Origin: Methanocella_A sp049676595
GTDB taxonomy: Archaea; Halobacteriota; Methanocellia; Methanocellales; Methanocellaceae
Length of the DNA stretch: 64,000 nucleotides
Direction: 5' to 3'
NCBI RefSeq assembly: GCF_049676595.1
Contig: NZ_CP187259.1
Coordinates: forward strand, 868,001 to 932,000
Shown: in pieces, positions 32,035-40,116 of the stretch
How positions within the stretch are numbered: position 1 is the stretch's first letter
Layout of the letters: every line of letters starts with the position of its first letter
Notes under the pieces: model-generated
The model's input: only the letters and a program-made list of their open reading frames with translations
Told to the model about the DNA's origin: nothing
Databases searched by the model: none
Program-made: the position numbers and the translations under genes

Positions 32035-32667
32035 ATGAGCGGCGAGAATTCCCGGGCAAAAGCTGCGTTCGTCCTGGCGTTATTCGCCGTTATTCTCCTG
32101 CTCACCTACTTCTGGCCCGTGCCCATTCACGCTACTGACCTGCGTAACCTGACCCCCGACCCTTTCAAGGCAGATATCGACAGGTACCTCAATAAGCTGA
32201 CCCCGGAAGAGCGGGCAGCTCTCCTCGTGCCCCCGCCCGAAATCGTGCGAGAGGTCAACGCAACCATAAATGACCTTGTAGTCACCCACGGCGAGCTCAA
32301 CGCCACCGTGTGGATAAAGGAAAATACCCGTGATTCAGACCGCTTCGTCGCTGACATCTTCGGGGCCGAGCTCATCATGGGCATGACCACCCGGATATCA
32401 ACCGAAGGCGGAGACTGGGCCAACGCCCCCGACCCCATCAGGATGATGACCGACACCAACGAGGTCTTTACCACAAAAGACCCCGCCCGGGCTTACCAGC
32501 TGGCAAAAGGGCTCAACGCCACCTACGTCTTCGTCCCCCAGCACCGCCGCCTCAACACCGGGTGGTGGGTGACACCCGCCGAAATCGGGAAGGAGAAGTT
32601 CGAGGATGGGCGGTACTTCGAGAAGGTATACAGCAACGAAGATGTGGCCATCTATAAGATCTTATAA
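32035..32667 (+). CDS. Membrane-anchored protein resembling the soluble tail of GT-C glycosyltransferases
   Basis: A 210-residue protein from the ATG at 32035 (MSGENSRAKAAFVLAL), chosen because the preceding codons look non-coding. One N-terminal transmembrane helix (about 10-28) anchors a long extracellular domain. The end (YQLAKGLNATYVFVPQ, then YFEKVYSNEDVAIYKIL) resembles the extracellular domain that follows the membrane part in some archaeal GT-C glycosyltransferases. Here the multi-helix part is missing. No full-length glycosyltransferase is nearby. Function unknown; the similarity is by eye. Confidence 0.55.
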   Translation: MSGENSRAKAAFVLALFAVILLLTYFWPVPIHATDLRNLTPDPFKADIDRYLNKLTPEERAALLVPPPEIVREVNATINDLVVTHGELNATVWIKENTRDSDRFVADIFGAELIMGMTTRISTEGGDWANAPDPIRMMTDTNEVFTTKDPARAYQLAKGLNATYVFVPQHRRLNTGWWVTPAEIGKEKFEDGRYFEKVYSNEDVAIYKIL

Positions 32668-32688
32668 TTTCCATGACCGGCGACTCAG

Positions 32689-32917
32689 CAATACGAACGC
32701 TGCGCTGTGCATACCAGGTTGCTCAGATTCACTGAGACAGCAATACGAACGCTGCGCTGTGCCAGATCACAGATTACGACAGATTGGACAGATTGCACAG
32801 ATGACTATTTTTATATAAAAAGAATGGTATGAGCACTTTTCTTTTGATTATCGATTAGCATCTGTGCAATCTGTCGAATCTGTCGTAATCTGTGATCCTG
32901 GCACAGCGCAGCGATCG
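32689..32917. repeat. B-type palindromic element, copy B2 (complete)
   Basis: Core CAATACGAACGCTGCGCTGTGC is present twice at left (32689-32710 and 32740-32761). The second copy runs into an arm of about 57 bp (to 32803) that pairs almost perfectly with 32860-32917 (ATCTGTGCAATCTGTCG and on to GGCACAGCGCAGCG). The arm itself contains repeats of ATCTGT/ACAGAT spaced by about 9-11 bp. The central 56 bp are AT-rich. Confidence 0.9.
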
Positions 32918-32948
32918 TGTACGTTCACGAGATCATTAGCAACTATCT

Positions 32949-32986
32949 TTAAAAATTGGGCTGGCCTCGCCTGGAGGTGGCGAGGC
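32949..32986 (-). terminator. Terminator of the downstream lactate-permease copy
   Basis: Read on the minus strand: GCCTCGCC, a 7-nt loop and GGCGAGGC (8-bp stem at 32964-32986), then a short gap and AATTTTTAAAG. The same structure follows the second permease gene (34896-34918), so it was copied with the gene. Confidence 0.75.
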
Positions 32987-33005
32987 GTGTATGGCAGCTT
33001 TATGA

Positions 33006-34634
33006 TCAGAACCCGATCCCTATCGCCAGGAACAGGAAGGTCATGACGCAGGTCACAGCCGTCAGTCCGAGGGCTACCCAGATGTTGATCTTCATGACCT
33101 CGCTCTCGGTCTTGCTGCTCTCCCCCAGAACAGCGCAGGCATTGTAGATCTTCGAGGGTGTAATGGCGCTGGCGATACCGCCGGCTACTGCGAGAGAGCC
33201 GAAGGCGAGGGCGAACTTCTCGGAGCCGATGGTCTGGCTGACCGCGACGTTCTGGATCTTGGCGAACATGATGTTGGACGAGGTTTCGCTGCCGCCTATC
33301 ACGCAGCCGATGAAGCCCGGGATCGGGGCGACGAGGCCGTAGTAGGCGCCGAAGGCTGCGGCCAGCGCAACTCCGATGATGCCATCCATGTTCGCCTCCA
33401 GCACGCTCGTGGGGACGAACTTGTCAGCTATGACGGAGCCGCCGGAGTAGTACATGATGTAGGCGATGCAGAAGAACATGGTGTACGTCAGGAACGGGCT
33501 GAAGAAGCGCTTCACTGTCAAGTCCAGCGCCTGCGAGACCTGGACTTTGCTGGCTCCCATGGTGAAGATACCTATGATGGACGCTACCAGAATCCAGGTG
33601 TATGCCTGGGAGAGGAAGTCCAGGTCGACCTTCTGGTTGGCGAAAGCCGTGATGACCTCCAGGTTCCCGGGAACACCCTTGAGGATGCCAGCTATCTGCG
33701 GGACGCTGACGATGCCGACGAGGAGGATCAGGATGACCCACGGGGAGAGTGCCCTGGCCAGGGATATCCCTGAGGCCTTGACTCCACCGTCCGCTAAAGC
33801 GGGCTGTTGTGGAGCCTCTAGCTGCACGGCTTCTGCTTTCCTCAAGTACTGGCAGGCCTTGTGGTAGATGTACAGCGAGACCATGGATGCAGTACCTGCG
33901 ATCACTCCCACGATCGACAGGGGCACGATCTGGGTGTAGACCAGAATCAAAGCTGTCAGGGAGATGACCAGGCCCGACAGGAGGGCGGGCAACCAGGACC
34001 GTTTTATGGCCCCCATGCCACCTACCACCCAGAGGATGGCGAAAGCGAAGAGGACGCTAATCACGGGGAGGTAGATCGAGATGTTCATGGCGAACGAGTG
34101 CTCGGTGATGGGTATCCCCATTCCGGCTGCGGCGCTGGCCGGCAGGGTGATCGGCAGGGACAGCAGCGCGAACGAACACAGCGGGTCGTAGCCCAGGCAG
34201 GCGATCGCGATGGCCGCCAGCGGGGTGAAGCCCATGGCTACCAGCAGGGGCGGGAACAGCGCCGGTGTGACGAGGCCCAGCGCGGTGACGAAGGACCCGA
34301 AGCCCATGCCGACGAACAGCGCTTTCTCTTCCTTATTGCCGGCCACGTTATGGATGGCGTCCGAGATGCGGTTCAGCGCCCCGGTGACCTGCATCAGGAA
34401 CACCATGAACATAGCAAAGACCACCGTGATGCCGATGCCCAGGGACTTGAGGATGCCCATCAGGATGCCGCCGTAGATGATGTCCAGGCCGGTGTGGAAG
34501 TACCACCACGCCAGGAAGGCGGTCAGCGCCAGAGCCACGATGACCATTACCGAGCCCGACTTCTTGAATAGCACGATCCCCAGGAAGACGACGATCAGGG
34601 GGAGCAACGATATTATCAAGCCTGCTATGTCCAT
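33006..34634 (-). CDS. LctP-family lactate/2-hydroxyacid permease, copy 1
   Basis: A 542-residue membrane protein with about 12-14 helices. Conserved stretches such as GFGSFVTALGLVTPALFPPLLVAMG (residues about 110-135, abridged), the PIPGFIGCVIGGSETSSNIMF signature and GGIASAITPSK match LctP/GlcA permeases, which import lactate or glycolate with a cation. It is a near-duplicate of the gene at 34938; both have host-like codons and share even the 3' terminator. A TATA-like TTATATAC (about 34678-34685) lies upstream on the minus strand. With the GlcD/GlcF/LarA genes at 10.8-14.8 kb it makes a lactate-use route plausible. Confidence 0.87.
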   Translation of the reverse strand: MDIAGLIISLLPLIVVFLGIVLFKKSGSVMVIVALALTAFLAWWYFHTGLDIIYGGILMGILKSLGIGITVVFAMFMVFLMQVTGALNRISDAIHNVAGNKEEKALFVGMGFGSFVTALGLVTPALFPPLLVAMGFTPLAAIAIACLGYDPLCSFALLSLPITLPASAAAGMGIPITEHSFAMNISIYLPVISVLFAFAILWVVGGMGAIKRSWLPALLSGLVISLTALILVYTQIVPLSIVGVIAGTASMVSLYIYHKACQYLRKAEAVQLEAPQQPALADGGVKASGISLARALSPWVILILLVGIVSVPQIAGILKGVPGNLEVITAFANQKVDLDFLSQAYTWILVASIIGIFTMGASKVQVSQALDLTVKRFFSPFLTYTMFFCIAYIMYYSGGSVIADKFVPTSVLEANMDGIIGVALAAAFGAYYGLVAPIPGFIGCVIGGSETSSNIMFAKIQNVAVSQTIGSEKFALAFGSLAVAGGIASAITPSKIYNACAVLGESSKTESEVMKINIWVALGLTAVTCVMTFLFLAIGIGF

Positions 34635-34805
34635 AGATAAAACCTGAAATCCTTCATGTTCGGTATGGTACCACTATGTATATAACTTGTACATAGTTGT
34701 ACTTACATGTGTATAGTTGCACATTGAATATAAATAGATTGCTGTGCTTTATTGTTCGCCTTTTGAACGCCTGCATTCGCAGGCGTTCTGGAAGGCGATT
34801 CGTAC

Positions 34806-34851
34806 ACGAACGCTGCGCTGTGCAATCTGGTATGCACAGCGCAGCGTTCGT
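34806..34851. repeat. B-type inverted repeat, minimal copy B3
   Basis: ACGAACGCTGCGCTGTGC (34806-34823) and its exact reverse complement (34834-34851) are separated by a 10-bp loop. It is the B core alone, without the ATCTGT-rich inner arms of B2. Confidence 0.95.
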
Positions 34852-34895
34852 CTTCGTCCGCAAGCGCATCTACAACTTTAGTTAAAAGAGGATTG

Positions 34896-34918
34896 GCCTC
34901 GCCGGGAGGTGGCGAGGC
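34896..34918 (-). terminator. Terminator of lactate-permease copy 2
   Basis: Minus-strand stem GCCTCGCC / GGCGAGGC with a 7-nt loop, 20 nt after the stop, followed by AATCCTCTTTTAAC. Homologous to the hairpin after copy 1. Confidence 0.7.
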
Positions 34919-34937
34919 GTGTATGGCAGCTTTATGA

Positions 34938-36554
34938 TCAGAACCCGATCCCTATCGCCAGGAACAGGAAGGTCATGACGCAGGTCACCGCGGTCAGGAC
35001 GATGGCCACACCGGCGTTGACTTTCATGACCTCGCTCTCGGTCTTGCCGCCTTCTCCCAGGGTAGCGCAGGCGTTGTGGATCTTCGAGGGCGTGATGGCG
35101 CTGGCGATGCCGCCCGCGACGGCCATCGAGCCGAAGGCGAGGGCGAACTTGTCGGCGCCGATCGTGTTGGTCACGGCCACATTCTGGATCTTGGCAAACA
35201 TGACGTTGGAGGACGTCTCGCTGCCGCCGATCACCGAGCCGATGAAGCCGGGGATAGGGGCGACCAGGCCGTAGTACGAGCCGAAGGCTGCGGCCAGGGC
35301 TACTCCGATGATGCCGTCCATGTTCGCCTCCAGCACTCCCGGAGTAAACTTGCCCGCGATGACCGAGCCGCCGGAGTAGAACATGATGTAGGCGATGGAG
35401 AAGAACAGGCTGTACGCCAGGAACGGGCCCAGAAACCGTCTCACCGTAGTATCCAGGGCTTTGGATACCTGCTCTTTCGTAGCTCCCATCGTGAAGATGC
35501 CGAGGATGGAGGCGACCAGGATCCAGGTGTATGCCTGGGAGAGGAAGTCGAGGTCGACCTTCTGGTTGGCGAAGGCGGTGATGACTTCGAGGTTGCCGGG
35601 TGCGGCTTTGAGGACGGTCGAGATCTGGGGCACGCTGACGATGCCGACCAGCAGGATCAGGATGAGCCAGGGGGACAGCGCCCTCAGGAGGGACATCTTC
35701 GGGGCCGGAGCGCTCGTGGTTCCACCATCTGCCGCCACTGTGGCGACAGGAGTGTCCTTCAACAGGTGGCTGCGGATTTTACTATATGTATACAGAGTGA
35801 CCATCGACAGGCCCCCGGCCACTACGCCTACGACAGACAGCGGCACGATGTTTGTGTACACCATGCCGAGCGCCGAAAGGGAGATCACCAGGCCCGACAG
35901 GAGCGCAGGTACCCAGGACCGCTTCACAGCCTCTAGTCCGCCCACCACTATCAGGATGGCGAAGGCGAAGAGGACGCTGACCACCGGGAGGAAGATCGAG
36001 ATGTTCATGGCGAACGAGTGCTCGGTGATGGGTATGCCCATTCCTGCCACGGTGCTGGCCGGCAGGGTGATCGGCAGGGACAGCAGCGCGAACGAACACA
36101 GCGGGTCGTAGCCCAGGCAGGCGATCGCGATGGCCGCCAGCGGGGTGAAGCCCATGGCTACTAGCAGAGGCGGGAACAGCGTCGGAGTGACGAGGCCCAG
36201 CGCGGTGACGAAGGACCCGAAGCCCATGCCGACGAACAGGGCTTTTTCCTCTTTTGTGCCGGCTATCCGGTGGATGGCGTCGGATATGCGGTTGAGCGCG
36301 CCGGTGATCTGCATGAGGAAGACCATGAACATGGCGAATACAATGGCGATGGCGATGCCGAAGGACTTCAGGATGCCCATGACGATGCCGCCGAAGATCA
36401 CGTCGAGGCCGGTGTGGAAGTACCACCACGCCAGGAAGGCCGTCAGGGCTAGCGCCACGATGACCATTACTGAACCGGATTTCTTTAGCCACACGATCCC
36501 CAGGAACACTACGATCAGGGGAAGCAAAGATACTATCAGACCAGCTATATCCAT
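34938..36554 (-). CDS. LctP-family lactate/2-hydroxyacid permease, copy 2
   Basis: A 538-residue paralogue of the preceding gene, almost identical over the N-terminal third (MDIAGLI.SLLPLIVVFLGIV) and C-terminal third, and most different in the cytoplasmic loop at about residues 255-290 (HLLKDTPVATVAADGG versus QLEAPQQPALADGG). The conserved PIPGFIGSVIGGSETSSNVMF is present. A good TATA box (GTTTATATAG, about 36599-36608) lies upstream on the minus strand, so each copy has its own promoter. The two may differ in affinity, substrate stereochemistry or expression. Confidence 0.87.
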   Translation of the reverse strand: MDIAGLIVSLLPLIVVFLGIVWLKKSGSVMVIVALALTAFLAWWYFHTGLDVIFGGIVMGILKSFGIAIAIVFAMFMVFLMQITGALNRISDAIHRIAGTKEEKALFVGMGFGSFVTALGLVTPTLFPPLLVAMGFTPLAAIAIACLGYDPLCSFALLSLPITLPASTVAGMGIPITEHSFAMNISIFLPVVSVLFAFAILIVVGGLEAVKRSWVPALLSGLVISLSALGMVYTNIVPLSVVGVVAGGLSMVTLYTYSKIRSHLLKDTPVATVAADGGTTSAPAPKMSLLRALSPWLILILLVGIVSVPQISTVLKAAPGNLEVITAFANQKVDLDFLSQAYTWILVASILGIFTMGATKEQVSKALDTTVRRFLGPFLAYSLFFSIAYIMFYSGGSVIAGKFTPGVLEANMDGIIGVALAAAFGSYYGLVAPIPGFIGSVIGGSETSSNVMFAKIQNVAVTNTIGADKFALAFGSMAVAGGIASAITPSKIHNACATLGEGGKTESEVMKVNAGVAIVLTAVTCVMTFLFLAIGIGF

Positions 36555-36598
36555 AGGTACTACCCGTTATTTCTGTTTTAATGTTCGATACAAAACCG

Positions 36599-36608
36599 CT
36601 ATATAAAC
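36599..36608 (-). promoter_or_regulatory. TATA box of lactate-permease copy 2
   Basis: On the minus strand GTTTATATAG, about 45 nt upstream of the ATG at 36554. The equivalent box of copy 1 is TTATATAC at about 34678-34685. Confidence 0.6.
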
Positions 36609-36670
36609 AAGTGACACAGGATTGTACGTACTGACCCGTAGCTAAGACTATGGATGTAACCTGATCGAGG

Positions 36671-36725
36671 CGTCTGCAGGCGATTAGGCAATGTCTGTCA
36701 CGAGGGCGCCATTGCCTGCAGACGT
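36671..36725. other. Hairpin between the symporter and permease genes
   Basis: CGTCTGCAGGC (36671-36681) pairs perfectly with GCCTGCAGACG (36714-36724), and CATTGCCTGCAG also pairs with the AGGCAATG that follows the left arm. Two alternative registers are therefore possible. It lies just after the symporter stop and may end its transcript. Confidence 0.5.
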
Positions 36726-36736
36726 ATCTCGGGTGT

Positions 36737-38317
36737 TTAAGCGGCAGCCTTTTCGGACCGCTCCTCTTTCTGGGCTACCTTTTCTACCGCAAGCACCGTT
36801 ACAAGCGCTATGAACGACGCCGGCAGCGCGAAGATCAGGGGGTCGATGAGGGTCCACGGTGCCCCGAACAAGGCCTTCTGGCCAAAGAGCATCATGCATA
36901 GTCCAAGCGGCTCAGACTCGGCAACATGTACGAAGGCTGTATACATGAACCATACAACCGACCCTGTTACGAGACTTATTATCGCTGCGTTCTTCGACGG
37001 TTTCCTGCTAAAGATGCCGTGGGCGAACGCTGGCAGGAACGCAGCTGCGCAGAGCCCCATGAACATGGCAGTAGCCCGGGCGATGATGTTGCCCGGCATC
37101 AGGAACGCCAGTACTACGCTGACCAGGATCATGATTCCTACGCCGATGCGGGTGCGGGTGATCGAAGGCTTGAAATTCTTCGTGTGCCTCCAGATGTCGT
37201 TCCCTACTGCAGTGCCCATCGTGTGGAACAGGGCGCTCAGGGTCGACATGGCCGCGGACAGGAGCGTGAGCATGAAGATCACGATAAACCACTCCGGTGT
37301 CGCCGCATTGATAAAGACCGGTATGATCGTATCGAAGTTACCGTTGATCGCCATGTCGAACGCGGTCTTTCCTCCGTTCTTGAAGAAGTACACGTTGATT
37401 AGCGCGCCTACTGTGAACGCCACTCCGGTCATCATGAGGATGAAGATGCCGCCCATGGGAACTGCCCTGTTCAGCGCCTGATCATTTTTCGCTGTCATGA
37501 AGCGCACTACCAGCTGCGGCTGGGCGAGCACGCCGATGCCTACGCCGAGGATGATGGTCGTGACCAGCGAGTACCAGATGGGCGAGCCGAGGTCTGGCAT
37601 CACTGTCCAGCCGTTGTGCCCTTGTGCCGCTACGCCGGCAGGTACCATACTCGCCATATCGGTCAGAGCCTGGTGAGCCGAACCTACTCCGCCGAGCGAG
37701 GCGTACAGGAATACTAGCAGCGCAGTCATGCCCACAAGCATCACTGTCCCCTGGAATGCATCGGTGTATATGACCGCCAGCAGCCCGCCGAAAATGACGT
37801 ATAGCGCAGTGATGGCGGCAAACGCCAGCAATGCCATGCTGTAATCGACGCTGAACGTCGTAGTGACGAACTGTGCCCCGCCGATCAGTACTGCAGACGT
37901 GTATAACGGCATGCCGACGATGATGATGAAACCGCTCGCGTACTGCAGGAAGGCCGAGTTAAACCTTTTCCCCATCAGGTCCGGGAAGGTGACTGCTTTC
38001 AGCTTGCTCCCGATCTCCCGGGTCTTCTTGCCAAATACGACGAAGGCCAGCAGTATGCCGATGCCTATGTTCAGCGCCGTCAGCCAGATCAGGCCCATGC
38101 CTAGCTTGGCTGCCACTCCTCCGAATCCTATGATCGCCGACGTGCTGATGAAAGTGGCGCCGTAAGAAAGGGCGATGAGCGCCGGGTGCACATTTCTGCC
38201 GGCAACAAGGTAATCTTCGGCCTGCCTCGTCTTCCGGTAGGCCAGATAGCCCAGACCCAGCAGGATGACCACATAGATAGCAGCGATAGCTCCGAATAAC
38301 GTCATAGAAACTGCCAT
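36737..38317 (-). CDS. Sodium:solute symporter (SSS family), probable monocarboxylate transporter
   Basis: A 526-residue SSS-family membrane protein of about 13 helices. The family opening (LGYLAYRKTRQAEDYLVAGR) and the sodium-site regions GATFISTSAIIGFGG and YVIFGGLLAVIYTDAFQG are visible. It uses the sodium gradient for uptake; members include proline, pantothenate, acetate and pyruvate carriers, and the position next to two LctP copies favours a monocarboxylate. It is preceded by a 36-residue accessory gene ending 1 nt before its ATG. The TrmB-type gene at 38518 is divergent and likely regulates it. Confidence 0.88.
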   Translation of the reverse strand: MAVSMTLFGAIAAIYVVILLGLGYLAYRKTRQAEDYLVAGRNVHPALIALSYGATFISTSAIIGFGGVAAKLGMGLIWLTALNIGIGILLAFVVFGKKTREIGSKLKAVTFPDLMGKRFNSAFLQYASGFIIIVGMPLYTSAVLIGGAQFVTTTFSVDYSMALLAFAAITALYVIFGGLLAVIYTDAFQGTVMLVGMTALLVFLYASLGGVGSAHQALTDMASMVPAGVAAQGHNGWTVMPDLGSPIWYSLVTTIILGVGIGVLAQPQLVVRFMTAKNDQALNRAVPMGGIFILMMTGVAFTVGALINVYFFKNGGKTAFDMAINGNFDTIIPVFINAATPEWFIVIFMLTLLSAAMSTLSALFHTMGTAVGNDIWRHTKNFKPSITRTRIGVGIMILVSVVLAFLMPGNIIARATAMFMGLCAAAFLPAFAHGIFSRKPSKNAAIISLVTGSVVWFMYTAFVHVAESEPLGLCMMLFGQKALFGAPWTLIDPLIFALPASFIALVTVLAVEKVAQKEERSEKAAA

Positions 38318-38318
38318 C

Positions 38319-38429
38319 TCAGTCTCCTCCCTTGTTCCAGTTTAACAGGCCGTACAGTACACATGCGAGCGCGAATAGCAGTGTCGCACCATACCCTAGT
38401 AAGATCCAGGGATCGTTAATCCCAAACAT
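38319..38429 (-). CDS. Symporter small accessory protein
   Basis: A 36-residue peptide reading MFGINDPWILLGYGATLLFA, then LACVLYGLLNW and NKGGD. It is one transmembrane helix with the D-P-W-x-L-x-G-Y opening and LxWNKGGD end typical of small proteins encoded directly before SSS-family symporters in archaea and bacteria. The stop and the symporter ATG are 1 nt apart and its own end (AAGGGAGGAGAC) supplies the symporter ribosome-binding site, so the two are tightly coupled. It probably assembles with or stabilises the symporter. Confidence 0.85.
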   Translation of the reverse strand: MFGINDPWILLGYGATLLFALACVLYGLLNWNKGGD

Positions 38430-38478
38430 TCGTTGCCCTCCGGTGATTGATAATCCGATAATAGGAGGTCGGAATAAA

Positions 38479-38490
38479 ATCTATATATAC
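38479..38490. promoter_or_regulatory. Shared divergent promoter of the symporter operon and TrmB-type regulator
   Basis: TCTATATATACC contains a TATA box readable on both strands. It is about 30 nt upstream of the regulator ATG (38518) and about 50 nt from the accessory peptide start (38429). The neighbouring CAGTATAACTTGATTGTACGT is a possible operator. Confidence 0.6.
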
Positions 38491-38517
38491 CAGTATAACT
38501 TGATTGTACGTATCCAT

Positions 38518-39324
38518 ATGGAGCAGCACTTCGATGAGAAAACGCTGTCAAAGCTCGGCATGTTCGGGATGACAGAATACGAGGCCAAGGTCTACCTGAC
38601 CCTGCTGGTGAAAGGCGCTCAGGAAGCGAGCAAAGTATCCCGCTACTCCGGCCTTCCGAGGCCGCACACTTATTCTGTACTGAAGACGCTCCAGATGCGC
38701 GGGCTCGTCACGGTAATACCCGAGGCCGTCAACCTCTACCGGGCCGTATCGCTGGACGAAGGGCTGGATCTGCTCATCGAGGAGAAGGAGAAGCAGTTCA
38801 CCTCCCTCCGCACTGCCCGGGACCAGCTTTTATCGGAGGTCAAGCCGAAGGAAGCGATACCGACGGAGAACAGCTCGATTGTGATGCTCTACTACGGCCG
38901 GCAGAACGTCTACAAACTGGTCGACGAGATGTTCCTGCGGTGCGAGCACGACGTGGAGATCATGACCACCTCCCACGGCATCGTCCGCTTCTACAAGTAC
39001 TTCAGCGACGTGGCCTCGCAGTTCCGGAGAAAGGATATCGCCGTCCGGTTCGTCGCCCCCGTCACCCCGGACGTGGAGGACATCGCCCAGAAGCTCTCCC
39101 GGCTGGTGGAGCTCCGGCGGATCGACACGCTGCCCCCCATCAGGTTCGTGCTCGTAGACGGCAAAGAGGTGCTGTTCGCCGAGTACCCCGAGGACGACTT
39201 CAAGTCTACGGGCAAAGAGACCGGCATCTGGATCAACCAGCCCGAGCTGGGCCGGATGATGAAGACGCTGTTCGACAACACGTGGAAGAACACTGCGGCG
39301 TATCCCGAAAAGCAAGAAGAGTAA
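38518..39324 (+). CDS. TrmB-family transcriptional regulator
   Basis: A 268-residue regulator from the ATG at 38518, right after the TATA box; upstream codons lie in the promoter and are rejected. Residues about 5-75 are a TrmB winged helix (GMTEYEAKVYLTLLVKG, then LPRPHTYSVLKTLQMRGLVTVIP). A coiled segment (about 85-110) and a C-terminal TrmB-like effector domain follow (LYYGRQNVYKLVDEMF). TrmB proteins sense small metabolites, usually sugars. The divergent layout suggests control of the symporter operon. A second TrmB-type gene is at 42855. Confidence 0.9.
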   Translation: MEQHFDEKTLSKLGMFGMTEYEAKVYLTLLVKGAQEASKVSRYSGLPRPHTYSVLKTLQMRGLVTVIPEAVNLYRAVSLDEGLDLLIEEKEKQFTSLRTARDQLLSEVKPKEAIPTENSSIVMLYYGRQNVYKLVDEMFLRCEHDVEIMTTSHGIVRFYKYFSDVASQFRRKDIAVRFVAPVTPDVEDIAQKLSRLVELRRIDTLPPIRFVLVDGKEVLFAEYPEDDFKSTGKETGIWINQPELGRMMKTLFDNTWKNTAAYPEKQEE

Positions 39325-39376
39325 TCTCCTTTTCTTATGCCTCGCGGGCGGAAAACCGGTTTTTCAAGTTACGCAG

Positions 39377-39854
39377 ATGAAAAACTCCTGGAGGTCGGGG
39401 AGTTCCCGGGAGGCCGGGGAGGATTTCAAGCTGGGAGGTTAGAGAGGGTCAGAGGTCAGAGAGAAGGTCGGGGAGTGTGGAAAGGTCAGAGAGGATAACA
39501 GGGTACTATTCTGCACTTTTCGGATGAGCGCCCGTACCATTTACACGAAGTACACAAGGTACACGAAGTACTCAAAGTACGATAAAAGGGCTGACTGCAA
39601 GCCGATCTTAAAGTATGACTTCGGGTACTTCGGGTACTTCGTGTACTTCGTGTAAACGGTACCTGACAGCCCCGGATAGTTCGAATGTGATCACCAACAA
39701 AATTCTCTCGGACCTCCGGGTGCCTCACATAACCTCCCTCTCAGACCTCCTGACCTCCCTGACCTCCCAGCTTGAAAAGTCCTCTCTAAACTCCCGGCAC
39801 CTCTCCAGCCTCCTCGCCGACCTCTCAACACCTCCCGGACCAACAATTTTTCAT
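39377..39854 (+). repeat. A-type palindromic element, copy A4, split by an insertion
   Basis: The left half (39377 to about 39499) and right half (about 39701-39854) match A3 closely, including CTGGGAGGT, GTGTGGAAAGGTC, and CCTCACATAACCTCCCTCTCA. In A3 the halves are about 10 bp apart; here about 200 bp of unrelated sequence lies between GAGAGGATAAC and AATTCTCTCGG. The insertion point is the hairpin tip. Confidence 0.88.
39534..39662. repeat. D-type palindrome of 9-bp units, copy D1, inside A4
   Basis: Left arm (39534-39580): GTACCATTTACACGAAGTAC and further GTACACGAA/GTACTCAAA units. Right arm (39611-39662): GTACTTCGG twice, GTACTTCGT twice, then GTAAACGGTACC. A 30-bp spacer separates them. 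The 9-bp unit length and the GTTAACC/GTAAACGGTACC outer ends parallel D2 at 22999, though the unit sequence differs. Confidence 0.88.
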
Positions 39855-40116
39855 AGCCTCTACCCGAATATCCCATTTTTCCATGGCGTCCTGGTGTCCT
39901 GGCGTTAGATCAGTGTCCCGGCATTTTCCTCTACCAAGAGAGGCCTTGACGTAGAGTTGTGCTCCCTGAACCACTGCAGCCTGCCAGCTACCATTATGGC
40001 CCGGTATCTGCCGTCACCACCCGGCCGGGCACCGTCAAGTGTAAACTAAAAAGGTGCGCTGGCGCGTGTTGGTATGGCGCCAGGCATTGGTTTGCAAATA
40101 TTTTTTAAGCCCGGGC

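Larger units (their letters stand above)
32668..33005. other. Gene-free region with a complete B element and a terminator
   Basis: A 338-bp convergent gap that holds the B2 inverted repeat (32689-32917) and the terminator of the first lactate-permease gene (32949-32986). No ORF. Confidence 0.75.
34635..34937. other. Gap between the two permease copies with a B-type hairpin
   Basis: 303 bp holding, from left, the promoter of copy 1 (34678-34685), a small CGCCT-GCATTCGC-AGGCG hairpin (34769-34786), the perfect B3 inverted repeat (34806-34851) and the terminator of copy 2 (34896-34918). Confidence 0.75.
39325..40116. other. Gene-free region with an A element interrupted by a D element
   Basis: A 792-bp gap. 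It holds A4 (39377-39854), which contains D1 (39534-39662) in its centre. After A4, GGCGTCCTGGTGTCCTGGCG and GTGTCCCGGC at 39880-39917 repeat a short TGTCCTGG motif; the remainder up to rubredoxin (39920-40116) has no recognisable feature. Confidence 0.75.
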
